A DNA stretch of 62,965 nucleotides from Alphaproteobacteria bacterium (GCA_017412085.1 JAFPYS010000014.1:1-62965); one strand, 5' to 3'; counted from the first letter of the stretch, positions 1-7,300 are shown. Notes: generated by a model not told the origin, from the sequence alone. A program made the numbers and translations.

Positions 1-1088
1 CTTGTCTTACCGACACCGGGAGGACCAATTAAACACAAAATGGATCCCATCACATGGCCGACGCGTTTTTGAACGGCCAAAAATTCCAAAATACGCTCTT
101 TCACTTTTTTAAGACCATAATGATCCTCGTCCAAAACTTGCTCGGCCTTTTTCAGGTATAATTGCAATTCTTTTTGCGCTGTCCATGGCAAAGCAATGAG
201 CCATTCAATATAATTGCGAATAACCCCAGCTTCCGCAGACATGCCTCCCATGATGCGCAAACGTTTAAGTTCGGTCAACGCTTTTTCTGTGGCTTCCTTG
301 GACATGTTGGCGGCTTTTATTTTCTTTTCCAGTTCGCCCAACTCGCTGGCGTCGTCGGCGGAATCTCCCAGCTCTTTTTGAATGGCCTTCATTTGCTCGT
401 TCAAGTAATATTCGCGTTGAGATTTTTCCATTTGTTTTTTAACGCGTTTACGAATATTTTGTTCAACGTTCAAAACCTCGATTTCTTTTTCCATGATGGC
501 AAAAAGAGAGGATAAACGTTCGGTAAGAGAAGTCATTTCCAAAATCTTTTGTTTTTCTTCCACTTTAATGGCCATGTGTGTGGCAACGATATCAGCAAAT
601 TTCGTGGGATTTTTGACGTTTGAAACGGCCGTAATAATTTCAGGGGATACGGCGCCGGATAATTGGACATATTTTTCAAATTGCTCTAAAACAGAGCGGG
701 AAAGGGCGTCTATTTTTGTGGCATCCTCTTCTTTTTCGGGCATGGAAGCGGCATGGGCTTCAAAGAAAGGCTCGCTTTGTGTCCAATCCATAACACGAGC
801 CCTGTCTGTCCCTTCAATCAAAATTTTGATGGTGCCATCTGGTAATTTTAAAAGTTGCAACACATTCGCCAATGTACCAATGCGATACAAATCCCCTGTA
901 TGAGGCGTGTCCATTTGGGCATCCAGTTGAGAAATTAACAGAATCTGTTTTTTTTCAGCCATAGCACTTTCCAAAGCGGCAATAGACTTATCTCGACCGA
1001 CAAACAAAGGAACAACGATATTTGGAAAAATAACAATATCGCGTAATGCCAATACAGGATAGATACCATCTACAGCTTTTTGAATCAT
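1..1088 (-). CDS. lon: Lon ATP-dependent protease, N-terminal part (cut by window edge)
   Basis: Lon is a cytoplasmic AAA+ serine protease that degrades misfolded and regulatory proteins. About 362 codons are visible, from a start at 1088 (MIQKAVDGIYPVLALRDIV) to the Walker A motif GPPGVGKT at the very edge. The N-terminal substrate-binding domain shows the usual LALRDIVIFPNIVVPLFVGR stretch, followed by a charged coiled-coil linker. The ATPase core, the Ser-Lys protease domain and the stop lie outside the window. A -35/-10 pair upstream reads CTTGAC...CATATT, which would suit a heat-shock or housekeeping sigma factor. The identification is secure; completeness cannot be judged here. Confidence 0.96.
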   Translation of the reverse strand, partial: MIQKAVDGIYPVLALRDIVIFPNIVVPLFVGRDKSIAALESAMAEKKQILLISQLDAQMDTPHTGDLYRIGTLANVLQLLKLPDGTIKILIEGTDRARVMDWTQSEPFFEAHAASMPEKEEDATKIDALSRSVLEQFEKYVQLSGAVSPEIITAVSNVKNPTKFADIVATHMAIKVEEKQKILEMTSLTERLSSLFAIMEKEIEVLNVEQNIRKRVKKQMEKSQREYYLNEQMKAIQKELGDSADDASELGELEKKIKAANMSKEATEKALTELKRLRIMGGMSAEAGVIRNYIEWLIALPWTAQKELQLYLKKAEQVLDEDHYGLKKVKERILEFLAVQKRVGHVMGSILCLIGPPGVGKT

Positions 1089-1114
1089 GGATTTACCTTT
1101 CGTTTAATGGTATA

Positions 1115-1143
1115 AATATGTATGTAAACAATGAAAAAGTCAA
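1115..1143 (-). promoter_or_regulatory. Promoter for lon
   Basis: On the minus strand TTGACT (1143-1138) is followed after 17 bp by CATATT (1120-1115), upstream of the lon start at 1088. The first base before the -35 is C, giving CTTGAC, the -35 form favoured by alphaproteobacterial RpoH as well as the housekeeping factor. Which factor is used is inference. Confidence 0.5.
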
Positions 1144-1150
1144 GAGATTG

Positions 1151-1178
1151 TTGACACTTTTTTGGCACATGATATGTT
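1151..1178 (+). promoter_or_regulatory. Promoter for the 34-residue peptide gene
   Basis: TTGACA at 1151-1156, 16-bp spacer, TATGTT at 1173-1178. It is followed by a GGAGGC ribosome site at 1191-1196 and an ATG at 1202. Confidence 0.65.
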
Positions 1179-1201
1179 GAAACTGTTTTGGGAGGCATTA
1201 A

Positions 1202-1306
1202 ATGGAAATTGATGGGGAATGGTTGGTGATCGCATTTATCATCCTTTGCTTTGTGGGCATCACGGTAAGAACACGCGATGAACATGGTAAGAAAAAAGAT
1301 GGATAG
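1202..1306 (+). CDS. 34-residue single-span membrane peptide
   Basis: A very short gene supported by a promoter (1151-1178), a strong GGAGGC ribosome site 5 bp before the ATG, and a clear protein layout. It has a short acidic N-terminus, one hydrophobic span of about 15 residues (WLVIAFIILCFVGITV) and a charged tail (RTRDEHGKKKDG). It resembles the 24-residue peptide encoded 87 bp downstream: both carry an acidic residue, then V-x-A-F-I-I-L and a glycine. I do not recognise the family. Options are a small regulator of a membrane protease or transporter, or a type I toxin-like peptide. The neighbour lon is a protease gene but is divergently transcribed, so a link is only a guess. Confidence 0.62.
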   Translation: MEIDGEWLVIAFIILCFVGITVRTRDEHGKKKDG

Positions 1307-1339
1307 GCGCACTAGGCGGCGTTAGAAAGACAGCAGGTG

Positions 1340-1368
1340 TTGACAATTTACTGAAAATGTTGTATAAT
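1340..1368 (+). promoter_or_regulatory. Consensus promoter for the 24-residue peptide gene
   Basis: TTGACA (1340-1345), 17-bp spacer, TATAAT (1363-1368): a perfect match to the sigma-70 consensus at both boxes and in spacing. The only plus-strand gene it can serve is the 24-codon frame at 1394, because the next gene is convergent. Confidence 0.85.
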
Positions 1369-1393
1369 TACGCTGTTTTTTTAGAGGTGTAAC

Positions 1394-1468
1394 ATGATGT
1401 CCTTAGATGATCTTTTTGTATCTGCCTTTATTATTCTTGTCTGTATGGGCGTGTTTAACGGCAAATAA
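1394..1468 (+). CDS. 24-residue single-span membrane peptide
   Basis: Driven by a perfect consensus promoter and preceded by AGAGGTG, this frame encodes MMSLDDLFVSAFIILVCMGV followed by FNGK. It is essentially one hydrophobic helix with two aspartates before it and a lysine at the end. The core aligns with the 34-residue peptide just upstream (V-x-A-F-I-I-L...G), so the two look like paralogues. Its stop codon abuts the stop of the convergent gene at 1469. The start could be either of two adjacent ATGs. The function is unknown; the strong promoter suggests the product is abundant or that the RNA itself matters. Confidence 0.6.
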   Translation: MMSLDDLFVSAFIILVCMGVFNGK

Positions 1469-2188
1469 TTACTTTTTTGTCAGACGCTTGGGTTGATTTC
1501 CTGTATCTTCAAATAACAGTGCTGTTTTATCCGATATAATCTGATCTAATAATTGCTGAGGGGAGTACCCTTGTTCCAATTGTTTTTGAATGACTTGATC
1601 AGTTAGGGATTTTAATGCAATTTCTTTTACTTTTTGTTGTTCTTGAATTTTCTTGGCCAATTTATCTTCCATAAAACGGCGATAAAAACGAGCAAACTCG
1701 TAAACAGGATGACCGCCCCTGGCATAAGTTGTAAGGCCTTGCATATAAGTTTTTCGATCCATCAATGCATGAATGCCATCTCCATTAATGTCGCGATATA
1801 AGATCCAATCATCGATGACTTCTGGGATCATGGATTGTTGGACGAGATCTGGTCTGATTGAGCCGAAATCAATAACTTTATTACCATGTGTTCCTTGGAT
1901 AATTTTGATTTGATCCTCAAAAAACTTTTGTGCCTCATTCCCATGACGCTGAGGATCCAGCAAAGAGCATGTTGTCAACAATGCAACAAGTGCCAATTTC
2001 AACTCATCATTTACTTTGTACATCATTTTTGCGGGGAATTGGCGCACTTCTGGATCATATTCCGCTTGATGAATGGCAAAATCATTCAACAATGAAACAA
2101 GTCGCATCTGCGCATTGGTCAAAGGCACGGACGTCATCAATTGTTTCGCTTGAGATTGATGTTTTGCTTGCGGTAAATTTAATGACAT
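1469..2188 (-). CDS. Conserved-looking protein of unknown function with one EF-hand-like loop
   Basis: A 239-residue protein that I cannot assign to a family. It begins with a Gln-rich segment, has a hydrophobic helix near residues 63-76 (ELKLALVALLTTCSLL) and ends in a long charged helical region of about residues 170-225. Around residue 135 the stretch DINGDGIHALMD fits a 12-residue calcium-binding EF-hand loop (D-x-N-x-D-G-x5-D), but only one loop is visible. No classic signal peptide is seen. It starts 9 bp after clpX and probably shares its transcript, so it may have a role in proteolysis or stress, though this rests on position alone. Confidence 0.8.
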   Translation of the reverse strand: MSLNLPQAKHQSQAKQLMTSVPLTNAQMRLVSLLNDFAIHQAEYDPEVRQFPAKMMYKVNDELKLALVALLTTCSLLDPQRHGNEAQKFFEDQIKIIQGTHGNKVIDFGSIRPDLVQQSMIPEVIDDWILYRDINGDGIHALMDRKTYMQGLTTYARGGHPVYEFARFYRRFMEDKLAKKIQEQQKVKEIALKSLTDQVIQKQLEQGYSPQQLLDQIISDKTALLFEDTGNQPKRLTKK

Positions 2189-2197
2189 GTTTTCCCC

Positions 2198-3481
2198 TTA
2201 TGCAGATGCGGCTTCTTTTCCATAAACCAATTTAGGATCTGCGCCCCCATTAACGACCTTTTCGTCGATAACAACTTGTTGAAGGTTTTTCATGTCAGGC
2301 AGTTGGTACATTAAATCCAGTAACAATCCTTCCATGATTGCGCGCAAACCACGAGCGCCTGTTTTGCGCTTTAGTGCCTGTTTGGCGATGGCGGTGCACG
2401 CAGAATCTGTGATATTTAAATCCACGCCTTCCATTTTGAACAACGTTTGATATTGCTTAATTAAAGCATTTTTGGGTTCTTTTAAAATGCGCACAAGGGC
2501 GGTCTCATCTAAATCTTGCAGCGTCACGTGTACAGGAAGACGCCCGATGAATTCGGGAATAAGTCCATATTTTAACAAATCATCTGGCTCTAATTTATCC
2601 AACATAACACTTGAATTCTTTTGCTCTTTTGTTTTAACATCCGCACCAAAACCGACAGAGTACGCGGCATCACGATGAGCGATGACTTTTTCCAACCCAT
2701 CAAAAGCGCCACCACAGATAAACAAGATATTTTGTGTGTTGACCTTAATATATTCTTGATTGGGGTGTTTGCGTCCGCCCTGTGGTGGTAAACTGGCCAC
2801 AGTTCCTTCCATCATTTTCAACAAAGCTTGTTGAACGCCTTCACCAGAAACATCGCGTGTGATGGATGGGCCATCTGCTTTGCGCGAAATTTTATCAATT
2901 TCATCGATGTAAATAATACCGCGTTCGGCCTTTGCAACGTCATAGTTTGCAGCTTGCAACAGTTTTAAAACAACATTTTCGACGTCTTCGCCGACATATC
3001 CGGCTTCTGTTAGTGTGGTAGCATCCGCAATGGCAAAAGGAACATCCAAAGTTTTAGCCAAGGTTTTTGCCAATAATGTTTTACCGCATCCAGTTGGTCC
3101 GACCAATAAAATATTTGATTTTTCCAACTCAACATCGTTTTCTTTGCCAAGGTTATTCAGGCGTTTATAGTGGTTATAAACGGCCACGGACAGGACTTTT
3201 TTTGCCTTTTCTTGTCCAATAACATAAGTATCCAAAAAATCATTCAATTCTTTTGGCGTTTTAAGCTTCGCTTCATTTGTTCCTGGAAGCTCCATCTGTT
3301 GTTGAAGGACTTTTTGTTCTTCATTGATAATGTCTTGACACAGGCCAATACACTCATCACAAATGAAAATCGTTTCCAATTTGCCATCTTCCGTACGGAC
3401 AGATTTGCCAGCAATCAATTTTTTAACTTCATTTTGACTTTTACCGCAAAAAGAACAATGTAAAATTTTGTCGTCGCTCAT
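2198..3481 (-). CDS. clpX: ClpX, ATPase subunit of the ClpXP protease
   Basis: ClpX unfolds tagged substrates and feeds them to ClpP in the cytoplasm. The 427-residue protein has the usual length. An N-terminal zinc-binding domain contains CSFCGKS and FICDEC. Walker A is GPTGCGKT, Walker B is IIYIDEID, the GYVGEDVE pore-loop region is present, and the C-terminal small domain includes [18 protein letters not shown]. The start follows an AAGGAG site. clpP is not next to it here; instead an unknown gene follows on the same strand after 9 bp. A promoter lies at 3501-3529. Confidence 0.98.
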   Translation of the reverse strand: MSDDKILHCSFCGKSQNEVKKLIAGKSVRTEDGKLETIFICDECIGLCQDIINEEQKVLQQQMELPGTNEAKLKTPKELNDFLDTYVIGQEKAKKVLSVAVYNHYKRLNNLGKENDVELEKSNILLVGPTGCGKTLLAKTLAKTLDVPFAIADATTLTEAGYVGEDVENVVLKLLQAANYDVAKAERGIIYIDEIDKISRKADGPSITRDVSGEGVQQALLKMMEGTVASLPPQGGRKHPNQEYIKVNTQNILFICGGAFDGLEKVIAHRDAAYSVGFGADVKTKEQKNSSVMLDKLEPDDLLKYGLIPEFIGRLPVHVTLQDLDETALVRILKEPKNALIKQYQTLFKMEGVDLNITDSACTAIAKQALKRKTGARGLRAIMEGLLLDLMYQLPDMKNLQQVVIDEKVVNGGADPKLVYGKEAASA

Positions 3482-3500
3482 GAAAACTCCTTATGTAAAC

Positions 3501-3529
3501 AGAATAGCATAACTTTTCCCAAAACGCAA
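3501..3529 (-). promoter_or_regulatory. Promoter for clpX
   Basis: Minus strand TTGCGT (3529-3524), 17-bp spacer, TATTCT (3506-3501), then an AAGGAG ribosome site and the clpX ATG at 3481. Confidence 0.55.
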
Positions 3530-3557
3530 TCTTTTTTCATTTGAAAAGGAAATAATG

Positions 3558-3585
3558 TTGACAGAAAATAAAAGTGCGGTATAAT
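3558..3585 (+). promoter_or_regulatory. Promoter for the unknown gene at 3610
   Basis: TTGACA (3558-3563), 16-bp spacer, TATAAT (3580-3585). The AAGGAGGTG ribosome site follows at about 3599, so the leader is very short. Confidence 0.75.
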
Positions 3586-3609
3586 ATTTATGTAACCAAG
3601 GAGGTGCCC

Positions 3610-4287
3610 ATGTTCCTGAACCATTGGTTGAAGAAGAAAAAAGAAATGCGTTTGGCCGCGTTAAAGGCTGATGCCTTGATAAAAATGAACAGAGCGGATC
3701 GGGCAAGTAAGAATGATATTGGGGCTGTAAAAAGTGCTTGTGAAGCGGTGTTGCGTGCTTTGCGGGCAGGGGTTGTTCTAAACCCGAAGGACCGCTTGTT
3801 TAAACGCTTTTTAGAGCGCAGGTGGGATACAGAAATGATGGCGGTCTGTGATACGATGAAAAATCCAATGACAAAGTTGGGACACTTTGCATTTTGGTCT
3901 GTTTTAGCAACAGCTGGCGCCTTTGTTGGTGGCCCGTGGGGCGTTGTTGTCGGCTTGGGTGGATCGGCAGGTTTAAGTTTTGGATTTGAGAAATTGAAGG
4001 CTATTCCGAAACAATATAATCGCGGTTTATACGCGGTGTTTTATGATGACATTAAAAGACGCAAGTCAACGACGCAAGAACTTCAAGAAAAAGAACAACA
4101 GAGCGCACCAATGAAGGAGTTGACGAAGGAAAAGACGGTTAATTCCAAAAAAGACTTGGAAAAATTGGCTGCTCTGGGCCAGATTATTGAGCGAGGTCGG
4201 CGTGCTTTGAAGTATCGTCCTGTTCGGTCTCGAGCCCACCGGTTGATGGCAAGATTCTTAGGGCGTTCTGGCCACGATGCGGCTTAA
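3610..4287 (+). CDS. Basic protein of unknown function with a glycine-rich hydrophobic segment
   Basis: I chose the ATG at 3610 because an ideal AAGGAGGTG site precedes it; an in-frame ATG at 3574 lies inside the promoter. The product is 225 residues and strongly basic (KKKKEMR at the start, RRGRALK- and SRAHR-type stretches at the end). Around residues 90-125 there is a Gly/Ala-rich hydrophobic stretch (AFVGGPWGVVVGLGGSAGLS) that could insert in a membrane or form a glycine-zipper helix. A Lys/Glu-rich helical region follows. I do not recognise the family. It has its own promoter and stands alone. Confidence 0.8.
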   Translation: MFLNHWLKKKKEMRLAALKADALIKMNRADRASKNDIGAVKSACEAVLRALRAGVVLNPKDRLFKRFLERRWDTEMMAVCDTMKNPMTKLGHFAFWSVLATAGAFVGGPWGVVVGLGGSAGLSFGFEKLKAIPKQYNRGLYAVFYDDIKRRKSTTQELQEKEQQSAPMKELTKEKTVNSKKDLEKLAALGQIIERGRRALKYRPVRSRAHRLMARFLGRSGHDAA

Positions 4288-4293
4288 AACGTA

Positions 4294-4845
4294 TCATTCA
4301 CCCGTAAAGTAAGATGATTTTGTGTTCTTCTTCATGTGGCGTTTCCGTTTAACACGACGCATGGCCTGATAGAATGTCCATACGCACAATGTAACATCCA
4401 TTAAAGCAGATGGGTACGCTTGAATATAAAAATCATGAATCAACCATAAAGATAAGTTGACGATGAGGGAATATCGCATTTGTTGGTCATTTTTTGCCCA
4501 ATACATGGATATGGTATAACCTGTAAATGCGGCAATAGGAAATAAACCAAATATTCCTCGATTGTTGACATATAATCCTATCGACACGCCAATGACTATT
4601 AGCAATAGTGTCATGAATTTGGTTAATCCATATTTACATGCTAAGATGTTGCGCGTTATACATAAAATGCTGGTTGAAGCACTGGAATAACTGCGCAAGA
4701 CCAAGCTGGCTAACAATCCAAACACAGAATCCCATATTTGCCACCAGATTAGGTTCGTTTTGTCTTTTTTTACAACGGATATAGCAATGCAAATGGCACA
4801 GCATAACGATAAAAAATTACCAACAATCAAATAGGTCGGGATCAT
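4294..4845 (-). CDS. YgjV-like inner-membrane protein
   Basis: The start at 4845 is chosen because AAAAGGAG lies just upstream; longer frames run into the divergent promoter region. The 183-residue product is almost wholly hydrophobic, with about six membrane segments starting at IPTYLIVGNFLSLCCAICIA. The pattern of kinked short helices, a tryptophan-rich loop (NLIWWQIWDSVFGLL) and a central GIFGLFPIAAFTGYTISMYW segment resembles the YgjV family of unknown function. The gene at 19373 looks like a distant member of the same family. The C-terminus is basic (RRVKRKRHMKKN). A promoter is visible at 4866-4894. Confidence 0.72.
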   Translation of the reverse strand: MIPTYLIVGNFLSLCCAICIAISVVKKDKTNLIWWQIWDSVFGLLASLVLRSYSSASTSILCITRNILACKYGLTKFMTLLLIVIGVSIGLYVNNRGIFGLFPIAAFTGYTISMYWAKNDQQMRYSLIVNLSLWLIHDFYIQAYPSALMDVTLCVWTFYQAMRRVKRKRHMKKNTKSSYFTGE

Positions 4846-4865
4846 AAAAACTCCTTTTGACGGGA

Positions 4866-4894
4866 AGTGTACATGAAAAACATAACATAGTAAA
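4866..4894 (-). promoter_or_regulatory. Promoter for the YgjV-like gene
   Basis: Minus strand TTTACT (4894-4889), 17-bp spacer, TACACT (4871-4866), upstream of the start at 4845. Confidence 0.5.
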
Positions 4895-4927
4895 GATTTT
4901 TTTAGAGGGTGCATGGTGGTTTTTCCC

Positions 4928-4956
4928 TTGCATTTATTTTGATAAATTATTAGAAT
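4928..4956 (+). promoter_or_regulatory. Promoter for the patatin-like gene
   Basis: TTGCAT (4928-4933), 17-bp spacer, TAGAAT (4951-4956), about 24 bp before the ATG at 4980. It is divergent from the promoter at 4866-4894. Confidence 0.55.
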
Positions 4957-4979
4957 ATGTCGGGTAAAAGGAAACGAAA

Positions 4980-5843
4980 ATGCCGGGGAAAACAACATTA
5001 ATACTTGAAGGTGGTGCAATGAGAGGCCTGTATTCTGCGGGCGTTCTGGATGTTTTTATGAAGAACAACATCAATGTTGATGCCGTATATGGTGTGTCCG
5101 CCGGCGCTTTGTTCGGTTTAAATTATAAATCCCGTCAAATCGGCCGCGCCTTGCGATATAACCTGAAATATGTGAATAACAAACATTATATGGGTTTATA
5201 TTCATTGATGACGACAGGTAATATTATGAACAAGGATTTTTGCTTCAACAAACTTGTTTATGAATTAGATAAGCTTGATTTTGAAACATATAAAAACACG
5301 CCGGTTGATTTTTATGCTGTTGTCACGAATTTAGAAACAGGCAAGCCTGAATATATCAAGATTGATGATGCTGAGAAAGATATGGAATATTTCCGGGCTT
5401 CGGGCTCTATGCCCTTTGTATCCAAACCAATTAAAATCAAGGGCAAATTTTATTTGGATGGAGGAATAAGCGATCCAGTTCCGTTGGAGAAAGTTCTTGA
5501 AACAAAGCCGGGGAAAATTATTGTGGTGCTGACAAGGCCGGCAGGATATAGAAAGAAAAATTTACATCTTCATGCCCTTTACAAGCTGTTTTACGGGAAG
5601 TTCCCCAAATTTGTGGAAACAGGAAGCAATCGTTACAAAACATATAATAAGACAATGGATTTAATTGAAAAGTACGAGGCAGAAAAGAAAATTATTGTGC
5701 TGCGCCCCTCCAAATTCATAAAGATCAAAAGAACAGAAAAAGACACGGCAAAATTGCAAAGCATATATGACTTGGGTGTTTCGGATTGTAGGAAGAAACT
5801 TGATCAAATCAAGAAATTCCTTCGGGTCAAAAAGAAGAAATAA
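4980..5843 (+). CDS. Patatin-like phospholipase
   Basis: A 287-residue serine hydrolase of the patatin fold, which cleaves acyl esters of phospholipids or related lipids. The oxyanion-hole segment LEGGAMRGLYSAG is at residues 9-21. The nucleophile is Ser40 in GVSAG, and the second catalytic residue is Asp160 in the DGG motif (FYLDGGISDP). The C-terminus is very basic (KKFLRVKKKK), perhaps for contact with acidic membrane lipids. The layout resembles the YjjU branch of bacterial patatins. No signal peptide is seen. Its stop overlaps the ATG of a truncated tag gene (TAATG), which suggests the two were once an operon. Confidence 0.93.
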   Translation: MPGKTTLILEGGAMRGLYSAGVLDVFMKNNINVDAVYGVSAGALFGLNYKSRQIGRALRYNLKYVNNKHYMGLYSLMTTGNIMNKDFCFNKLVYELDKLDFETYKNTPVDFYAVVTNLETGKPEYIKIDDAEKDMEYFRASGSMPFVSKPIKIKGKFYLDGGISDPVPLEKVLETKPGKIIVVLTRPAGYRKKNLHLHALYKLFYGKFPKFVETGSNRYKTYNKTMDLIEKYEAEKKIIVLRPSKFIKIKRTEKDTAKLQSIYDLGVSDCRKKLDQIKKFLRVKKKK

Positions 5844-5965
5844 TGTCATACTGTAATTGGGAACATACATCGGAATTAAACAGAAAATACCACGATACCG
5901 AGTGGGGTATTCCTTTGCATGACGATCGAGGGCAGTTTGAATATCTGATATTTTTTGATATCTAA
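5843..5965 (+). pseudogene. tag: Truncated DNA-3-methyladenine glycosylase I
   Basis: A 40-codon frame overlapping the patatin stop encodes MSYCNWEHTSELNRKYHDTE and then WGIPLHDDRGQFEYL before IFFDI and a stop. Tag proteins begin just this way, with a zinc-ligand Cys (CxW), YHDxEWG and a D-x-x-x-F-E-x-L helix. A functional Tag is about 190 residues, and everything after the FExL helix is missing here, including the catalytic pocket and the C-terminal zinc ligands. The break falls at about 5950-5965, where a block of inverted repeats and cassette-like modules begins. The simplest reading is a gene truncated by insertion of that block. Confidence 0.85.
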
Positions 5966-5981
5966 TTTTCGCGAGATTCTC

Positions 5982-6023
5982 TGTAGCCCAGAGGTGTGGC
6001 CCCAACTGTAGCCCTGGGCTACA
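5982..6023. repeat. Inverted repeat at the left edge of the accessory block
   Basis: TGTAGCCCAG (5982-5991) and its exact reverse complement CTGGGCTACA (6014-6023) form a hairpin with a 22-bp loop. A second GC-rich hairpin (AGCTCCCC...GGGGCT) lies at about 6025-6044. These resemble REP-type palindromes. They sit immediately after the break in tag. Confidence 0.6.
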
Positions 6024-6083
6024 CAGCTCCCCTCCAAAGGGGCTCCAAAAAACGTCGTAAAAACAGGACATAATTTTTCTTAA

Positions 6084-6151
6084 TGGTGCGGGCTGCTTTG
6101 CGCTTATCGGACCCAAATTTCGGAGGAATTAAAAGCAAAATTACAAAAAAT
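6084..6151. repeat. Head module H1 of the tRNA-Thr-linked array
   Basis: A 68-bp sequence starting TGGTGCGGGCTG, repeated at 6745-6812 with about seven differences and no gaps. Read on the minus strand it ends in GCCCGCACCA and contains GGTCCGATAA, reminiscent of the T-loop and CCA end of tRNA-Thr (GAGTCCGATTC...GGCACCA). Read on the plus strand it gives an open frame in which changes are mostly synonymous or conservative. It lies directly before cargo gene 1. Confidence 0.75.
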
Positions 6152-6155
6152 ACAG

Positions 6156-6184
6156 TTGTAATCCATTAAACTTTTTGATATTCT
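6156..6184 (+). promoter_or_regulatory. Promoter for the lipoprotein cargo gene
   Basis: TTGTAA (6156-6161), 17-bp spacer, TATTCT (6179-6184), just downstream of head module H1 and about 20 bp before the start codon. Confidence 0.45.
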
Positions 6185-6204
6185 CTGAAGAGAGAGGTAT
6201 GTTT

Positions 6205-6603
6205 ATGAAAAAATTATTTGTAGTAATATTTGCAATTTTATTAGTGGGATGTGCAACACAAAATATACCAGGAATAGATAGCTATGAAGAAATAACTATG
6301 CCGATCTCAAAAAAAGAAGGTAATATCATTGTAAAGCGTGATAAAGGATTGATGGGAATAGCACTTGGTGCAGATCTTTATATCGACAATAACTTTATTG
6401 CAAGTTTGGGCTCGGGAAATTTTGTTCGTTTTAAACTTGATAAAGGTTCTCATTTTGTTTCAATTTCATCAGGAAAAGGAACTAATCTTGGTACTGCTTT
6501 TGAACGAACATTTCGACTAGATATCACAGATGATACGGTGAGAACTCTCCGTATATTTCCTATGCCTGGTCAAGGTATGATAATAGAAGAAACAATGAAT
6601 TAA
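6205..6603 (+). CDS. Small lipoprotein, DUF2846-like (array cargo 1)
   Basis: The ATG at 6205 is preferred because GAGAGG lies 7 bp upstream; ATGs at 6175 and 6199 fit less well. The 132-residue product starts MKKLFVVIFAILLVGCATQ, a lipoprotein signal with lipobox LVGC, so it should be anchored to a membrane after cleavage. The mature part is predicted all-beta: a GLMGIALGADLYIDNNFIAS stretch, then GNFVRFKLDKGSHFVSISS. This resembles the DUF2846/PEGA-type carbohydrate- or wall-facing domain, a weak match made by eye. It lies between modules H1 and T1 and is more AT-rich than the flanking core genes. Confidence 0.8.
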   Translation: MKKLFVVIFAILLVGCATQNIPGIDSYEEITMPISKKEGNIIVKRDKGLMGIALGADLYIDNNFIASLGSGNFVRFKLDKGSHFVSISSGKGTNLGTAFERTFRLDITDDTVRTLRIFPMPGQGMIIEETMN

Positions 6604-6633
6604 TATGCATTATTGATATTGAAAATATTTTAT

Positions 6634-6744
6634 GAGTCCGACAATTGGCGAATTTTGGCGATTTTTTGCAATCGGACTATCGGACTCGGCGAAACGCTTG
6701 CGGTTAAAAGAAAAAGCCCTCATTTGATTGAGGGCTTTGAAACA
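6634..6744. repeat. Tail module T1 of the tRNA-Thr-linked array
   Basis: A 111-bp module with a same-length copy at 7338-7448, about three-quarters identical by eye without gaps. It opens with an inverted repeat (GAGTCCGA 6634-6641, TCGGACTC 6680-6687). It ends with a hairpin (6713-6738) that reads as a T-tailed terminator on the minus strand. Head module H2 starts at the very next base. In the second copy the next base is the CCA end of tRNA-Thr, so T1 looks like a displaced tRNA 3' flank. Confidence 0.8.
6713..6738 (-). terminator. Orphan tRNA-type terminator in T1
   Basis: On the minus strand AAAGCCCTCA...TGAGGGCTTT is followed by TTC and T-rich sequence, matching the terminator behind tRNA-Thr at 7417-7442. 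No minus-strand gene precedes it, which makes it an orphan copy. Confidence 0.65.
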
Positions 6745-6812
6745 TGGTGCGGGCTGCTTTGCGATTATCGGACCAAAATCACAGAAGATTTAAAAGCAAA
6801 ATTACAAAAATA
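6745..6812. repeat. Head module H2 of the tRNA-Thr-linked array
   Basis: Second copy of the 68-bp head module, abutting T1 exactly. Compared with H1 there are about seven substitutions, which in the plus-strand frame encode A/D, Q/K, S/T and E/D exchanges plus two silent changes. It precedes the DUF805 cargo gene. Confidence 0.75.
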
Positions 6813-6878
6813 TATTGACTTAATTTTCTGATTTATGTAAACATATATATGTGTTTAGTCTAAACGAAAGGAATTATA

Positions 6879-7283
6879 ATGAATTTAAATAAGCTTATAT
6901 CCGGTAGAATGAATAGGGCGCCATTTGTGGGATATTTCTTCTTAATTCTCGCTGCAAGAATTGCTTTAGGTTGGGTTGTTCTGATGAATTTTAAGACCTT
7001 CATGAACAGCTCGGCGTTACTTTGGGCAACAAATCTTATTGATGTTGCTATTTCGTTAGTAGCAGTTTGGGCTCTCATTAAAAGATTACATGATCTAAAT
7101 TGGCCAACAATCTTGGCGTTTATACCTTTTATTTATGCTTTGTTAGGTTTTGATGTATTAGAAACAGAAATTCCTAAACTCATTTTTAAATGGACTATGG
7201 CGGCTCTTATTATTTGTTGTCTTTTCTTGAAAGGCGACAAGGGATCAAATAAGTATGGTCCAGATCCTTTGGAAAAGAAGTAA
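6879..7283 (+). CDS. DUF805 membrane protein (array cargo 2)
   Basis: A 134-residue membrane protein with the hallmarks of DUF805: the N-terminal FSGRxNR-like motif (LISGRMNRAPFVGYF), four hydrophobic segments, a cytoplasmic KRLHDLNWP motif and the C-terminal GSNKYGPDP. The function of the family is not known. The start follows AAAGGAA. Upstream (about 6836-6862) lies a near-palindrome, TAAACATATA/TATGTGTTTA, that could be an operator. A terminator-like hairpin follows at 7301-7324. It is bracketed by modules H2 and T2. Confidence 0.93.
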   Translation: MNLNKLISGRMNRAPFVGYFFLILAARIALGWVVLMNFKTFMNSSALLWATNLIDVAISLVAVWALIKRLHDLNWPTILAFIPFIYALLGFDVLETEIPKLIFKWTMAALIICCLFLKGDKGSNKYGPDPLEKK

Positions 7284-7300
7284 TCCTTGTATTTTTTAAA

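Noticed and set aside
6745-6812. Head module as a tRNA or tmRNA fragment
   Set aside because: On the minus strand it ends in GCACCA and has GGTCCGAT, but the T-stem does not pair and no other tRNA arm is present.
6613-6831. A 72-codon plus-strand open frame spanning module T1 and H2
   Set aside because: It runs through an inverted repeat and a terminator hairpin and has no ribosome site; only its last third (in H2) looks coding-like.
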